A stretch of DNA of 64,000 nucleotides from Lactobacillus sp. CBA3605 (GTDB lineage Bacteria > Bacillota > Bacilli > Lactobacillales > Lactobacillaceae). The stretch lies in NCBI RefSeq assembly GCF_002970915.1, contig NZ_CP027190.1, forward strand, positions 1,302,001 through 1,366,000, read 5' to 3'. Positions 20,656-30,324 of the stretch are shown here, piece by piece. Position numbers and translations under genes: made by a program. The notes beneath the pieces are model-generated. The model did no database searches, was not told where the DNA came from, and was given only the letters and a program-made list of their open reading frames with translations. Each line of letters starts with the position of its first letter. Within the stretch, counting starts at the first letter, position 1.

Positions 20656-22548
20656 ATGCAAGCTGACCTTGAGTGGTTGGATGACCCCGAAGTGTTTCGC
20701 GTGAATCAACTTCCGGCTCATAGCGACCATTCCTTCTATCAAACCAATGCTGAAATGACCCAAACTAGCAGTTACGTGCAATCCTTAAATGGCTCTTGGC
20801 AATTTAACTTTGCCAAGACCCCTGCGGAACGGCCCTTAAATTTTTACGACCTAGATTTCGACGCCAGTGCTTTTAAACCAATTACAGTTCCTGGTCATAT
20901 TGAATTAGCTGGCTACGGCCAGATTCAGTACATTAATACGTTATATCCTTGGGATGGCCAAGTCTTTCGCCGGCCACCCTACACTTTAAATGCCGATCAG
21001 TTAGTATCTGGGCTCTTCAGTGATGCTGCTGACAATACCGTCGGCTCATATCTCAAAACGTTTGAATTAACCCCTGAATTCCACGATAAACGGACAATTA
21101 TTCAATTTCAAGGGGTCGAAGAAGCCCTATACGTCTGGTTAAATGGACATTTTGTTGGCTATGCAGAAGATAGCTTCACCCCATCCGAATTCGACTTAAC
21201 GCCATTCATCACAACCGGGGAAAATACGTTGGCAGTACGCGTTTACAAGCGTAGTACCGCCGCTTTCATCGAAGATCAAGATATGTTTCGATTCTCAGGG
21301 ATTTTTCGCGATGTTAATTTATTAGCACTCCCGGCCGTCCATATTGCGGACCTCGATTTACGACCAACCGTAGCTGCCGACTGGCACACTGGTAGATTAG
21401 CAGTTACGACCAAGTTATCATGTGTGGACACCGCCCCAACGGCCACCTTACAACTCACGGTTACTGATCCAGCCGGTAAAGTCATTGCCAAACAAACCCA
21501 ACCAAGTGCTACGACGGTCAAATTTGACCCGATTACTGTCACGGATGTGCAACTTTGGGGACCCGCTACGCCGAGTCTGTACCAAGTCACGTTAGCAGTT
21601 TTGACAGCTAACCAACACTTAATGGAAGTCGTGCCTTATCAATTTGGATTCCGGAAAGTTGAACTACGAGCTGATAAAGTAATTTACGTCAATAATCAGC
21701 GCCTGATAATCAACGGTGTGAACCGGCATGAATGGAACGCAAAAACCGGCCGCGTCCTATCAATCGCCGACATGCAAGCGGATATTCAAACCATGTTAGC
21801 TAATCATATCAACGCCGATCGAACTTGCCACTATCCTGATCAACTCCCTTGGTATACCTTATGTGACCAAGCAGGCATTTATTTGATGGCCGAAAACAAC
21901 TTAGAATCCCATGGTTCTTGGCAAAAACAAGGGGCCATCGAACCGTCTTATAACGTGCCCGGCGACAACCCCCACTGGCTAGCCGCCGTAGTGGACCGTG
22001 CGCGCACCAACTATGAACTCTTCAAGAATCATCCCGCCGTCATTTTCTGGTCCTTGGGTAACGAATCTTATGCCGGGAGCGATATCGCTGCCATGAATCG
22101 TTTCTACAAAACCCACGATACTTCTCGCTTGGTTCATTACGAAGGCGTCGTCCATACGCCCGAATTGAAAGACCAAATTTCAGACGTTGAAAGTCGGATG
22201 TATGAAAGTCCTAAAAACATTGCCGCTTACTTGGATAATAATCCACAAAAACCCTTTATCGATTGTGAGTACATGCATGATATGGGTAATTCACTAGGCG
22301 GCATGCAGGCTTACAATGCCCTAATTGATCGCTATCCAATGTACCAAGGTGGTTTTATTTGGGACTTTATTGACCAAGCCTTATTAGTTCACGATCCAAT
22401 TTCTGGACAGGATGTTTTACGCTATGGTGGCGATTTTGATGACCGTCATTCAGACTACGAATTTTCGGGCGACGGCTTATTATTCGCTGACCGGACCCCG
22501 AAACCAGCTATGCAGGAGGTGAAATATTACTATGGTTTACACAACTAA
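20656..22548 (+). CDS. lacL: Beta-galactosidase large subunit
   Basis: 630-residue GH2 large subunit of the heterodimeric LacLM beta-galactosidase, which cleaves lactose to glucose and galactose in the cytosol. The order is sugar-binding domain, immunoglobulin-like domain, then the catalytic barrel with acid/base Glu in FWSLGNESY and nucleophile Glu in [11 protein letters not shown]. The chain ends where the LacZ small domain would begin; that part is lacM. The ATG at 20656 has AAAGGAG 11 nt upstream, and 22 upstream codons in frame are not used. The 3' end overlaps lacM by 17 bases. Confidence 0.95.
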   Translation: MQADLEWLDDPEVFRVNQLPAHSDHSFYQTNAEMTQTSSYVQSLNGSWQFNFAKTPAERPLNFYDLDFDASAFKPITVPGHIELAGYGQIQYINTLYPWDGQVFRRPPYTLNADQLVSGLFSDAADNTVGSYLKTFELTPEFHDKRTIIQFQGVEEALYVWLNGHFVGYAEDSFTPSEFDLTPFITTGENTLAVRVYKRSTAAFIEDQDMFRFSGIFRDVNLLALPAVHIADLDLRPTVAADWHTGRLAVTTKLSCVDTAPTATLQLTVTDPAGKVIAKQTQPSATTVKFDPITVTDVQLWGPATPSLYQVTLAVLTANQHLMEVVPYQFGFRKVELRADKVIYVNNQRLIINGVNRHEWNAKTGRVLSIADMQADIQTMLANHINADRTCHYPDQLPWYTLCDQAGIYLMAENNLESHGSWQKQGAIEPSYNVPGDNPHWLAAVVDRARTNYELFKNHPAVIFWSLGNESYAGSDIAAMNRFYKTHDTSRLVHYEGVVHTPELKDQISDVESRMYESPKNIAAYLDNNPQKPFIDCEYMHDMGNSLGGMQAYNALIDRYPMYQGGFIWDFIDQALLVHDPISGQDVLRYGGDFDDRHSDYEFSGDGLLFADRTPKPAMQEVKYYYGLHN

Positions 22549-23497
22549 TCAGCTTCATGTCATTTACGGTGATGGGTCACTCGGTTTGAACGGTGCTGAT
22601 TTTCATTATCTTTTTAGCTATGAACGCGGTGGGTTAGAGTCCTTACAAATCCACGGTAAAGAATGGCTTTATCGCACACCAAAGCCAACCTTCTGGCGGG
22701 CCACGACCGATAACGATCACGGTAATCATTTTTCAGAAAAATCTGCACAATGGTTAGCAGCCGACCTGTTAACGCCTTGTACCCAAGTTAAGTTAAGTAT
22801 TGACGGCCGGCTGTTACCAGAGTTGCCGATTGCGCCGTTGAATAATCGTTATAGCAACAACGAAACTGCGACTGAGGTTGCCTTAACTTTTACCTTTAGT
22901 ACCAATACCGTGCCTAGCACACCGGTCACCGTCACCTATACGGTCACCGGTACGGGTCAATTACACGTCCAAGTCCACTATACGGGAAATGCCGCCTTAC
23001 CTGACTTACCCGCTTTGGGACTACGCTTGATCATGCCAACTACTGCAACTGGTTTCGACTACACTGGTCTCGCCGGCGAAACCTACCCTGATCGTCAAGC
23101 TGGCGCGGCCCACGGGACTTACCACATCGACGGCTTGCCAGTCACCCCTTATCTCGTACCGCAAGATTGTGGGATGCATATGGCGACCCAGCAAGTCACC
23201 GTAACCCGTAATCAAACGCAAAATAACGCCGATCAAACCAGGACGCCATTTGCCCTAACCTTTGAACAAGCAACACGCCCCTTCGCTTTTAGTTGCTTGC
23301 CTTATACGGCTGAAGAACTCGAAAACGCGACTCACATGGAAGAGTTACCCTTACCACGACGAACCGTATTAACGATTTACGGCGCTGTCCGCGGGGTTGG
23401 CGGCATTGATAGTTGGGGTGCCGACGTCGATACCCAGTATCAAATTCCTGCTAGTCAAGCCATTGATTTTGACTTTACCATTAGTCCTAAACATTGA
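22532..23497 (+). CDS. lacM: Beta-galactosidase small subunit
   Basis: 321-residue small subunit of LacLM, equivalent to the C-terminal domain 5 of LacZ. The family stretch [12 protein letters not shown] is present near the start. It is needed for an active heterodimer. Its ATG lies in the last codons of lacL with GGAGG 9 nt upstream, so the pair is translationally coupled, as known for lactobacillus lacLM. The gene ends shortly before a terminator. Confidence 0.95.
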   Translation: MVYTTNQLHVIYGDGSLGLNGADFHYLFSYERGGLESLQIHGKEWLYRTPKPTFWRATTDNDHGNHFSEKSAQWLAADLLTPCTQVKLSIDGRLLPELPIAPLNNRYSNNETATEVALTFTFSTNTVPSTPVTVTYTVTGTGQLHVQVHYTGNAALPDLPALGLRLIMPTTATGFDYTGLAGETYPDRQAGAAHGTYHIDGLPVTPYLVPQDCGMHMATQQVTVTRNQTQNNADQTRTPFALTFEQATRPFAFSCLPYTAEELENATHMEELPLPRRTVLTIYGAVRGVGGIDSWGADVDTQYQIPASQAIDFDFTISPKH

Positions 23498-23514
23498 CAT
23501 CTATTTAAAATTTT

Positions 23515-23544
23515 GAGCTTGGGTTAATCCCAAGCTCTTTTTTT
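23515..23544 (+). terminator. lacLM terminator
   Basis: GAGCTTGGG (23515-23523) pairs with CCCAAGCTC (23529-23537), followed by a run of eight T. Confidence 0.9.
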
Positions 23545-23620
23545 AAACACCAAAATTCGAGTGCTCAATCATGAGTCCCCACACCGCTTCAACAGCTGAA
23601 TTAACATCAGTGGTAAAAGG

Positions 23621-23677
23621 TTTGTTAAACTTTTTAGTAAAATAATCATTGACATCTTTACTGAAAACGATTACATT
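23621..23677 (+). promoter_or_regulatory. lacS promoter with cre and candidate GalR operator
   Basis: TTGACA (23649-23654) and TACATT (23672-23677) are 17 nt apart. TGAAAACGATTACA (23662-23675) is a full match to the cre consensus TGWAANCGNTNWCA and overlaps the -10. The AT-rich element at 23621-23642 reads, on the minus strand, TTTTACTAAAAAGTTTAACA, like the sites near galK and galM. Confidence 0.7.
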
Positions 23678-23718
23678 AAGACTTGTAATTTATAACGAGA
23701 AAGATGTGAGGCGATACT

Positions 23719-25668
23719 ATGACTGATCCTGTAACGACTAAAAGTAAATCGCGACGCGTAACTTCGCAATTAGCTTATTCCTTTGGAGCTTTCGGGCATG
23801 ATGCGTTCTATGCAACGCTATCCACGTATTTTATTATGTTCGTCACTTCCCATTTATTTGATAAGAGTAGCGGTGCTCAAGGCTCCAAGATGATTGCGTA
23901 CATTACGTTAATTATCGCTGCCTTACGATTCGTCGAATTGGCGATTGACCCCTTAATCGGGAACGCCATCGACAACACCAGCTCACGCTGGGGACATTTC
24001 AAACCTTGGATTGTCATTGGTGGAACGATTGGTTCAATTGTCTTAGCTATTTTATTCACTGACATGGGTGGGCTAAATGCTTCTAACCCCATCCTATATT
24101 TAATTATTTTTGCTATTTTATACATCACGATGGATATCTTTTATTCCTTTAAAGATGTTGGTTTTTGGTCCATGATTCCGGCAATTTCATTTGACTCGGC
24201 AGAACGTGAAAAGACGGCCACCTTCGCTCGAGTGGGCTCAAATATCGGTGCCAATTTAGTTGGAATCGTCGTTATGCCAATCGTCTTATACTTCTCAGTT
24301 AACGCCAACAGTGGTCAAGGTGATAACCGTGGTTGGTTAGCCTTTGGCTTAATCATCGCTTTAGTTTCTTGGATTTCTGCGATGGCAGTCGCTGCCGGCA
24401 CCAAAGAAAATGATTCCGAATTACGTCAAAACACTGAGAAAACGACTTTCAAAGACGTCTTCAAAGTTTTGGGTCGTAACGATCAATTAATGTGGTTAGC
24501 TCTCACCTATGGGATTTATACGGCTGGGATTGCCATCACCAACTCTTTGGAACTGTATTACTTCACCTATATTTTAGGGAACGCTTCTGAATACACTTTG
24601 CTAGCTAGCTTGAACGCCATCATCGGCATCTTCTCTGTCTTGGCTTTCCCATCACTAGCCAAGAAATTCAGTCGCCGTAAAGTCTTCTTCTTAGCAATTG
24701 CCATCATGATGGTTGCCTTAGCCTTATTCACATTCTCCGGTCAATCTTTAGCCTTAGTTTTGACGGCTGCTGTCTTATTCTACATTCCACAACCATTAAT
24801 TTTCTTAGTTGTCCTGATGGTCTTAAGTGATTCCGTAGAATATGGTCAATTAAAGTTTGGTCACCGTGACGAATCGTTGACCTTATCAGTTCGCCCATTG
24901 TTAGATAAACTTGGTGGGGCCGTTTCCAACGGAATCGTTGGTTTAACTGCCGTTTGGGCCGGGATGACTGCAGGCGCAACTGCGGGTGATATTAGCACCC
25001 ATGGTCAAATGATCTTTAAATTTATGATGTTCGGCGTCCCTGCACTGATGATTCTAATCGGAACGTTTATCTTCTTTAAAAAAGTTACTCTAGACGAAAC
25101 GATGCATGCTAGCATCGTTGACGAACTCGAAAAGACTTGGCACAAGCATCTCGATACCGACGAAACCCCAGCAGAGGTTGAAGCTGAAACAACTGCAACA
25201 ACCAGTTACCAACTACCTGTCAGTGGAACTTTACAAAAGTTAAGTGCCGTTAGTGATCAGACATTTGCCAGTGGCGATATGGGCCGTGGTTTTGCAGTTA
25301 AACCGACGGATGGTGGTGTCTATGCACCTTTCAACGGGATAGTTGAAGCAACCTTCCCAACACGTCATGCTATCGGTCTTCGCTCAGACTCCGGAATCCT
25401 AACCTTAATTCATATCGGAATTGGGACCGTTAACTTACGTGGCACTGGTTTCGTACAATATGTTCAAAAAGGCGACCGGGTCACTCAAGGTCAAGAATTG
25501 ATTGAATTTTGGGCACCGGCAATTACCAAAGCTGGTTTAGACGACACCGTTATGGTCGTCATCACCAACCATCAAGCCATTCAAAGCTTTGATTACTTGA
25601 AACATACCGGAACTGCTACACACGGCGAGGTAATTTTAAAACTTTCGAGTCCCGCTGCTAAAAAATAA
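23719..25668 (+). CDS. lacS: Lactose/galactoside permease with C-terminal IIA domain (LacS type)
   Basis: 649-residue GPH-family (TC 2.A.2) symporter or exchanger. About 12 membrane segments fill residues 20-470. A soluble domain homologous to IIA-Glc (about 495-649) follows, with the HPr-phosphorylatable His in LIHIGIGTV. In other LacS proteins this domain tunes transport to the energy state. Uptake of lactose, possibly with galactose exchange, fits its place between lacLM and galM; raffinose-family galactosides are also possible. GAGG lies 8 nt upstream of the ATG. The promoter carries a perfect cre. Confidence 0.92.
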   Translation: MTDPVTTKSKSRRVTSQLAYSFGAFGHDAFYATLSTYFIMFVTSHLFDKSSGAQGSKMIAYITLIIAALRFVELAIDPLIGNAIDNTSSRWGHFKPWIVIGGTIGSIVLAILFTDMGGLNASNPILYLIIFAILYITMDIFYSFKDVGFWSMIPAISFDSAEREKTATFARVGSNIGANLVGIVVMPIVLYFSVNANSGQGDNRGWLAFGLIIALVSWISAMAVAAGTKENDSELRQNTEKTTFKDVFKVLGRNDQLMWLALTYGIYTAGIAITNSLELYYFTYILGNASEYTLLASLNAIIGIFSVLAFPSLAKKFSRRKVFFLAIAIMMVALALFTFSGQSLALVLTAAVLFYIPQPLIFLVVLMVLSDSVEYGQLKFGHRDESLTLSVRPLLDKLGGAVSNGIVGLTAVWAGMTAGATAGDISTHGQMIFKFMMFGVPALMILIGTFIFFKKVTLDETMHASIVDELEKTWHKHLDTDETPAEVEAETTATTSYQLPVSGTLQKLSAVSDQTFASGDMGRGFAVKPTDGGVYAPFNGIVEATFPTRHAIGLRSDSGILTLIHIGIGTVNLRGTGFVQYVQKGDRVTQGQELIEFWAPAITKAGLDDTVMVVITNHQAIQSFDYLKHTGTATHGEVILKLSSPAAKK

Positions 25669-25682
25669 TAAAGTCATTGAAG

Positions 25683-25725
25683 AAGCAATCCAAACCAGCT
25701 ATTGGCCGGTGCGGATTGCTTTTTT
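25683..25725 (+). terminator. lacS terminator
   Basis: AAGCAATCC (25683-25691) pairs with GGATTGCTT (25713-25721), then a T-run. Confidence 0.85.
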
Positions 25726-25837
25726 GTCCACAATTGCCCTAGGTGCCAGCCGGACCATTGATTTCACTGTTAAAATTCGTTATTCAAAGTATAAATGTAA
25801 ACTTTATGTTATGATAATAATATAATTATTAGGTACA

Positions 25838-25870
25838 GTTAGGGCCCCATCAAATTGATGGGGCCCTAAC
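25838..25870. terminator. Strong hairpin in the lacS-galM convergent gap
   Basis: GTTAGGGCCCCATCAA with its exact complement gives a 16-bp GC-rich stem with a minimal loop, followed by TTTT on the plus strand. It lies just past the galM stop and probably ends transcription from both sides. Confidence 0.8.
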
Positions 25871-25880
25871 TTTTAGCCGT

Positions 25881-26909
25881 TTAGTTTAATGCTTCATATT
25901 GATAACTAATGGTATGCGTTACAGGATACCCTGGCCGCAATACGATGTCACCAAAATCAGGATGATTAATCGCATCTGGTAAGGTTTGAGCTTCCGTCGC
26001 TAACGCCGTATATTGATGAGTGGCTTCCTTAGCCGTATCAAAAGGATTCGCCGTATAAATAATCAAGCTATTCCGATCAGAATAGAGCTTCACTTGCCGT
26101 TGCTGCTCGGTATCACCAATAACCGCAATAGGCGTCGTCGCACTAGGGGTCACTTCGTACGCATCATCAAATTCAATCCCTTTGCTAGTCGCTTTTAATT
26201 GATCCAAAGCAGCTTGAACTGGTTGTGGTTCATTGAAATCATACGCAGTCTTAACAACTGGCAATCGTTGGCCAGTCGGCACCTTTTCAGCATCAAATTC
26301 TAAGCGCTTAGCACTATGAATTTGGAGCCATTGATGAGCCAACGTAGTCCGATCATCCGCCACATTCCAATAAACGTGGTTTGTTGGATTAAAGAGCGTT
26401 GCTGCATCCGTATCACCCGTAAAAGCAATCGAAACACGATTTTGGTTATCCAAGGTAAACTTAATTTGAACGTCTAAATTACCAGGATACTGATCGGTCG
26501 TCGTGGTAATCTGACGTCGTAAAGTCACGCTAGCACTGTCACGTGTCTGGCTTAATTCACCGGTAAAATTCAAGGTGTTAAAGCCATGTCGACCGCCATG
26601 TAAGGAATGCGTCTGTTCATTCATATCAACGTCATAATGCTGATCGTCAATTTTAAAGCTAGCGCCACCGATACGACCTGCGACACGACCAATTGATTGG
26701 CATAAACAGTATCCGACGCGTTGATAGTCCGCCATATTGTCTAAGCCCCAAATTAAAGGCCGCTCGACACCATTTTCCACAACTACGAACTCCTGCCACG
26801 TTCCCCCATAACTCAAAACTGAAATACGGGTTTGGTGATCATTAATTAACGTATATCGCATAATATCTTGACCGTCTAACTGGTCAAAAACTGTTGTTTT
26901 CGTTTCCAA
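25881..26909 (-). CDS. galM: Aldose 1-epimerase (galactose mutarotase)
   Basis: 342-residue GalM-family mutarotase converting beta- to alpha-galactose (or glucose) ahead of galactokinase. Family stretches are SLHGGRHGFN (near residue 100), NPTNHVYWNV with the catalytic His, and the late Glu in YTALATEAQTLPDA. The start is an unusual TTG at 26909, with GGAGGG 6 nt upstream and no better ATG near. It is transcribed alone on the minus strand, convergent with lacS. A cre-like site (26926-26939) lies just upstream and a candidate GalR site (26978-27000) about 70 bases upstream. Confidence 0.92.
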   Translation of the reverse strand: METKTTVFDQLDGQDIMRYTLINDHQTRISVLSYGGTWQEFVVVENGVERPLIWGLDNMADYQRVGYCLCQSIGRVAGRIGGASFKIDDQHYDVDMNEQTHSLHGGRHGFNTLNFTGELSQTRDSASVTLRRQITTTTDQYPGNLDVQIKFTLDNQNRVSIAFTGDTDAATLFNPTNHVYWNVADDRTTLAHQWLQIHSAKRLEFDAEKVPTGQRLPVVKTAYDFNEPQPVQAALDQLKATSKGIEFDDAYEVTPSATTPIAVIGDTEQQRQVKLYSDRNSLIIYTANPFDTAKEATHQYTALATEAQTLPDAINHPDFGDIVLRPGYPVTHTISYQYEALN

Positions 26910-26925
26910 GGCAATCCCTCCATAT

Positions 26926-26939
26926 TTAAAACGCTTTCA
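26926..26939 (-). promoter_or_regulatory. cre-like site upstream of galM
   Basis: On the minus strand TGAAAGCGTTTTAA matches the cre consensus at 13 of 14 positions and sits between the galM promoter region and its start codon. Confidence 0.55.
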
Positions 26940-26977
26940 TTATCAATTATAGCCTATTTAAACTGGAATTGATATTA

Positions 26978-27000
26978 TTTTAGTAAAAGTTTAACTAAAA
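26978..27000. promoter_or_regulatory. Candidate GalR operator upstream of galM
   Basis: TTTTAGTAAAAGTTTAACTA (first 20 bases) closely resembles the elements upstream of galK and lacS. Confidence 0.5.
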
Positions 27001-27038
27001 AGCGTTAGTCCTTCGATTTCGAAAGACTAACGCTTTTT
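26997..27038. terminator. Terminator of the quinate/shikimate operon
   Basis: AAAAAGCGTTAGTC (26997-27010) pairs with GACTAACGCTTTTT (27025-27038). It lies 3 bases past the stop of the flavoprotein gene, with A/T runs on both sides. Confidence 0.9.
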
Positions 27039-27041
27039 CAA

Positions 27042-29345
27042 TTAGGCCTGTACGGTCGTTTTAGCTTCTACTGCGGTAATGTAATCTAAGAAATTCCCGA
27101 AACATTGCTTCAAGAAATGCTCACTACCATCGTCATCTAAATGGTCATTTTCATCAAATTTGCTACCCGCTTGCGGTAACATGAATTCATTACCCGGCAT
27201 TACTTTAGCATCCACCCCAGGTGAATCCAGAATCTGCCGTAAGTTCATTTGAGCGCGAACGGTTCCTTGAATCCCTAAGGATGTCCCCACAATCATAACT
27301 GGCTTATCCTTAAACGGATGTTCCGCACACGATAACCATTCAATCGCACTCTTCAAAGCGGCTGGAATGGAATGATCATACTCCGGTACCGCAATGACGA
27401 CGCCATCAGCGGCGTCAATTTTAGCCGCTAGCGCTTTGACAGTCTCAGGTTCATTATCCAGATCATCTTCGTTAAACAACGGCAGGTCCTTAATCTCACA
27501 AATATCTAAGCTAGCTTGTGCATCGATTAAGTCCTTCATCGCATACAAAAGTTTTCGATTATATGATTTTGAGGCGTTGGTGCCGACAATTGCGACAATA
27601 TTAGCCTCATCGTCACCGGCTTTTTGTTGCGCTTTAGCATTCTCACTCGCCGCAGCACCCGCAACGTAACCGGAGGCAATTCCCCAAGTGTTCATCATGC
27701 TTGGCATTGAATCGTGACCATTGGCACCCCCGATAACTTCACCAGCACCAAAGTAATTCGCCACTAAAGCATTCTTACTCGTCAATAATTGTAAGCTCTT
27801 AGAATCCGTGGTGTAACCACCTAGCGTGGTCGCAAACCGGTCACGCTGTTCGATGAGATAATAAGTATCGCCTTCATATTGATGTAAATATTTCGGATCA
27901 CGACCAAATTCACGATCATGGCCAGCTTTAACGTAACCCTGATAGTCAGTAACGGTCTGTGCGAGCCGATCGGCATTTACCCCAGCCGCTTTAGCAACCG
28001 TCTTTAAGTCACCCTTGACGAAAACTGGTCGCTTAGTTGAATCCGCAAAGAACCCTTTGATTTCTTGGGGCGTGAAGTCATGTAAAATCAAGAGATCATA
28101 AACTTGTTTCCAAGTTCGTTCATCCATTAATAAGTAAGCTGTTTTGTCCGCTTGCTTTAAAATGGCATTCCGAAAGGCAGTGTATACGTTAGATTCATTA
28201 ACAATTCGTTCACCCTTAGTATTCACATAGATGGCACCCATGTCCGTAGCTTGTTTTGAGGCATAGGTTGTTAACTTAGCAACCCCTGGTTCTACTTCAA
28301 CCCCATGTGGATAGATCTTGTACCAATCTAAATCATGAGTTTGTAAATCTAAGTCTGCATTAAATTCATAGGCATCACCTGTGGACGTCATCGGGCCGTA
28401 ATAATCAATTCCTTGGCTTTCGGCGCCACGCATTTTTTGATTAGCCCCGTGACCACCAGTAGCTAAGACAACTGAGCGCGCTTTAATCTTAATCAATTGA
28501 CCATGTCGTTTGCCTACTAAGCCATTCAATTGGCCTTGGCGGTTAAAGGTTAACGATTGAACGGGGGTATCTAATAAGATTTCGCCACCCGCTGCCGTAA
28601 AGGCCTGTGATACTTTTTGAATCAATTCATAACTGCTAGCTGAAGGTAGTTCGATTTGCCGATTGATAGAATGTTCAGGCGTTTGCGTTTGGGCTTTTTG
28701 GTAATGTAAGTCCGCAAAATCACTGATAAAATCAATCGCTGGTCCAATATGATCAACCATTAACTTGGTTAAGGCGGGATAGTTGGTCTCTAAACTTTCA
28801 CGGGCAACATCTTGCGCTAACATCTCAGGAGTATCGTGATTGTTATCGAAAATTTGAGCGGATACCTTAGATCCCGTCCCAACGACATTGGAACCATTTA
28901 GAATCGTTGCACCACCAAGATAACCATTCTTTTCAACTAAAATGACTTTTTGACCCAGGGTTAAGGCCCGACAACCCGCAACCAAACCAGCTTCACCGCC
29001 ACCAATGATGACAACATCCGTACGACGATGTTGCGTCGTCATGGCCTTTTTTGATTTGGGTACTGGCGTTAACGTAATCCCTTCATCAGCGACCGCTTTT
29101 TTGGCAGACGTTAATAACGCTTGCGTCATTACAGTGGCACCACTAATCGTATCGACATTGAATGACTGTTCATCAATAATATTTTGTTTTAATTTATCAA
29201 TGACTTGATTAAAAATTCCGGACGTTTCAGAATGTTTCAAGATTTTCAAATCTTCTACTTTATCATCTTGAACGTCAACCTCATAACTAATAATGCCATT
29301 ATGGCCCATGGCTTGGCCTTTAATTTGTTGTTCTGCTTTACTCAA
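27042..29345 (-). CDS. Flavinylated FAD-dependent enoate reductase with fused NAD(P)H:FMN reductase domain
   Basis: 767-residue three-domain flavoprotein with no signal peptide. Residues 5-90 are an FMN_bind domain with the ApbE target motif DTISGAT, Thr71 being the expected FMN-phosphoester site. About 108-590 is a fumarate reductase-like FAD domain (VVIIGGGEAGLVAG). About 605-767 is a flavodoxin-like NADPH-FMN reductase domain (VPEYDHSIPAALKSAIEWLS). NAD(P)H would reduce the C-terminal flavin, then covalent FMN, then FAD. The fumarate-reductase Arg is replaced (Tyr388) and the HxANRLGG Arg region reads NGHDSMPS, so fumarate is unlikely. The operon suggests shikimate, a cyclic enoate, as acceptor; this is inference. 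The start is TTG at 29345, overlapping apbE by 8 bases. Confidence 0.85.
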   Translation of the reverse strand: MSKAEQQIKGQAMGHNGIISYEVDVQDDKVEDLKILKHSETSGIFNQVIDKLKQNIIDEQSFNVDTISGATVMTQALLTSAKKAVADEGITLTPVPKSKKAMTTQHRRTDVVIIGGGEAGLVAGCRALTLGQKVILVEKNGYLGGATILNGSNVVGTGSKVSAQIFDNNHDTPEMLAQDVARESLETNYPALTKLMVDHIGPAIDFISDFADLHYQKAQTQTPEHSINRQIELPSASSYELIQKVSQAFTAAGGEILLDTPVQSLTFNRQGQLNGLVGKRHGQLIKIKARSVVLATGGHGANQKMRGAESQGIDYYGPMTSTGDAYEFNADLDLQTHDLDWYKIYPHGVEVEPGVAKLTTYASKQATDMGAIYVNTKGERIVNESNVYTAFRNAILKQADKTAYLLMDERTWKQVYDLLILHDFTPQEIKGFFADSTKRPVFVKGDLKTVAKAAGVNADRLAQTVTDYQGYVKAGHDREFGRDPKYLHQYEGDTYYLIEQRDRFATTLGGYTTDSKSLQLLTSKNALVANYFGAGEVIGGANGHDSMPSMMNTWGIASGYVAGAAASENAKAQQKAGDDEANIVAIVGTNASKSYNRKLLYAMKDLIDAQASLDICEIKDLPLFNEDDLDNEPETVKALAAKIDAADGVVIAVPEYDHSIPAALKSAIEWLSCAEHPFKDKPVMIVGTSLGIQGTVRAQMNLRQILDSPGVDAKVMPGNEFMLPQAGSKFDENDHLDDDGSEHFLKQCFGNFLDYITAVEAKTTVQA

Positions 29346-30303
29346 TTGAATACACTCCCTTACGTCGCGGCTTCAAGCCACTCGTGACGCTAACTTGTTG
29401 TTGACGATCGATAAAAATTGCTTCGACTCCTGGTAATTGCTCGATGGTCGCCATACCAACTTGACTACCTTGAAAATAACAAACAGTTGCTAAAACTTCA
29501 GCTAACTCTGACTGTGCGGTAATAATACTGACTTGAGCCAGTTTATTTTCAACTGGGTAGCCCGTCTGTGGATCTAAAATATGATGGTACACATGCTGAC
29601 CAACTTTAAAATACCGTTCAAAAATTCCAGATGTGACTACCGTTCTAGCCGGCATTTGAACTTGTAGTAATGGTTGTCCGCGTGACGCCGTTGGGTTCTG
29701 AATACCAATCTCCCAGCGCTGGTCCGCAGTAAACGGCTGCGAACCCAATAACTTCACGTTACCACCTAAGTTAACGATTGCCTGCGTGACCCCCGCTTGC
29801 TGTAATTGCAACACAATTTGATCCGCAAAGTAGCCTTTAGCAATGGCGCCTAAGTCTAACACCATGCCTGGTTGTTGCAAATAAACAGTCTGTCGAACAG
29901 AATCTAACTTAACTTGATTAGGATCCATCAAGGCTAGGCACGCCTGAATACGCGTTGAACTAGGCACTTGCTGCCCGCCAAATCCAATCCGCCATAACTT
30001 GACTAACGGTCCAATCAACACGTTAAAACTAGCCGGATATTGGCGTGTATAGGCTAGTGCCGCCTCAATTAATTGAAACCCCGGAGCACTGATTGCAACC
30101 GGCTGCTGACCGGCTTGTCGATTAATTGCACTTAATTCCGAATCTGGCCGATTCATCGAAAAGACTTGGTCCATCCGTTGCAAATAGTCATAAACAGCTT
30201 CAACAACCGGTTGATTCCGTTCAAATAACGTAATTGAGATAACCGTGCCCATTAACGTAAACTGGGAAACGTATTTTTTATGTGCCTGATGCGATTCCGT
30301 CAA
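29338..30303 (-). CDS. apbE: FAD:protein FMN transferase (ApbE family)
   Basis: 321-residue ApbE that attaches FMN to a Thr of a partner flavoprotein using FAD. Motifs are FTLMGTVISI at the N-terminus, LDLGAIAKGYFAD, NLGGNVKLLG, and the late HHILDPQTGYP metal/FAD site. It lacks the lipoprotein signal of exported ApbEs, so it should act in the cytosol. It precedes and overlaps by 8 bases the gene for a flavoprotein carrying the target motif DxxSGAT, which is the obvious substrate. The start is a TTG at 30303, 9 nt after GGAG; a nearby GTG is out of frame. It follows aroD by 21 nt. Confidence 0.9.
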   Translation of the reverse strand: MTESHQAHKKYVSQFTLMGTVISITLFERNQPVVEAVYDYLQRMDQVFSMNRPDSELSAINRQAGQQPVAISAPGFQLIEAALAYTRQYPASFNVLIGPLVKLWRIGFGGQQVPSSTRIQACLALMDPNQVKLDSVRQTVYLQQPGMVLDLGAIAKGYFADQIVLQLQQAGVTQAIVNLGGNVKLLGSQPFTADQRWEIGIQNPTASRGQPLLQVQMPARTVVTSGIFERYFKVGQHVYHHILDPQTGYPVENKLAQVSIITAQSELAEVLATVCYFQGSQVGMATIEQLPGVEAIFIDRQQQVSVTSGLKPRRKGVYSIE

Positions 30304-30324
30304 TGGTCACAGCTCCTTTTTTAT

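Noticed and set aside
25815..25830. AT palindrome AATAATATAATTATT as an operator
   Set aside because: Low-complexity AT dyad between two terminators of convergent genes, with no promoter near.
27042..29345. Simple call as fumarate reductase
   Set aside because: The residues that bind the second carboxylate and donate the proton in fumarate reductases are not conserved.
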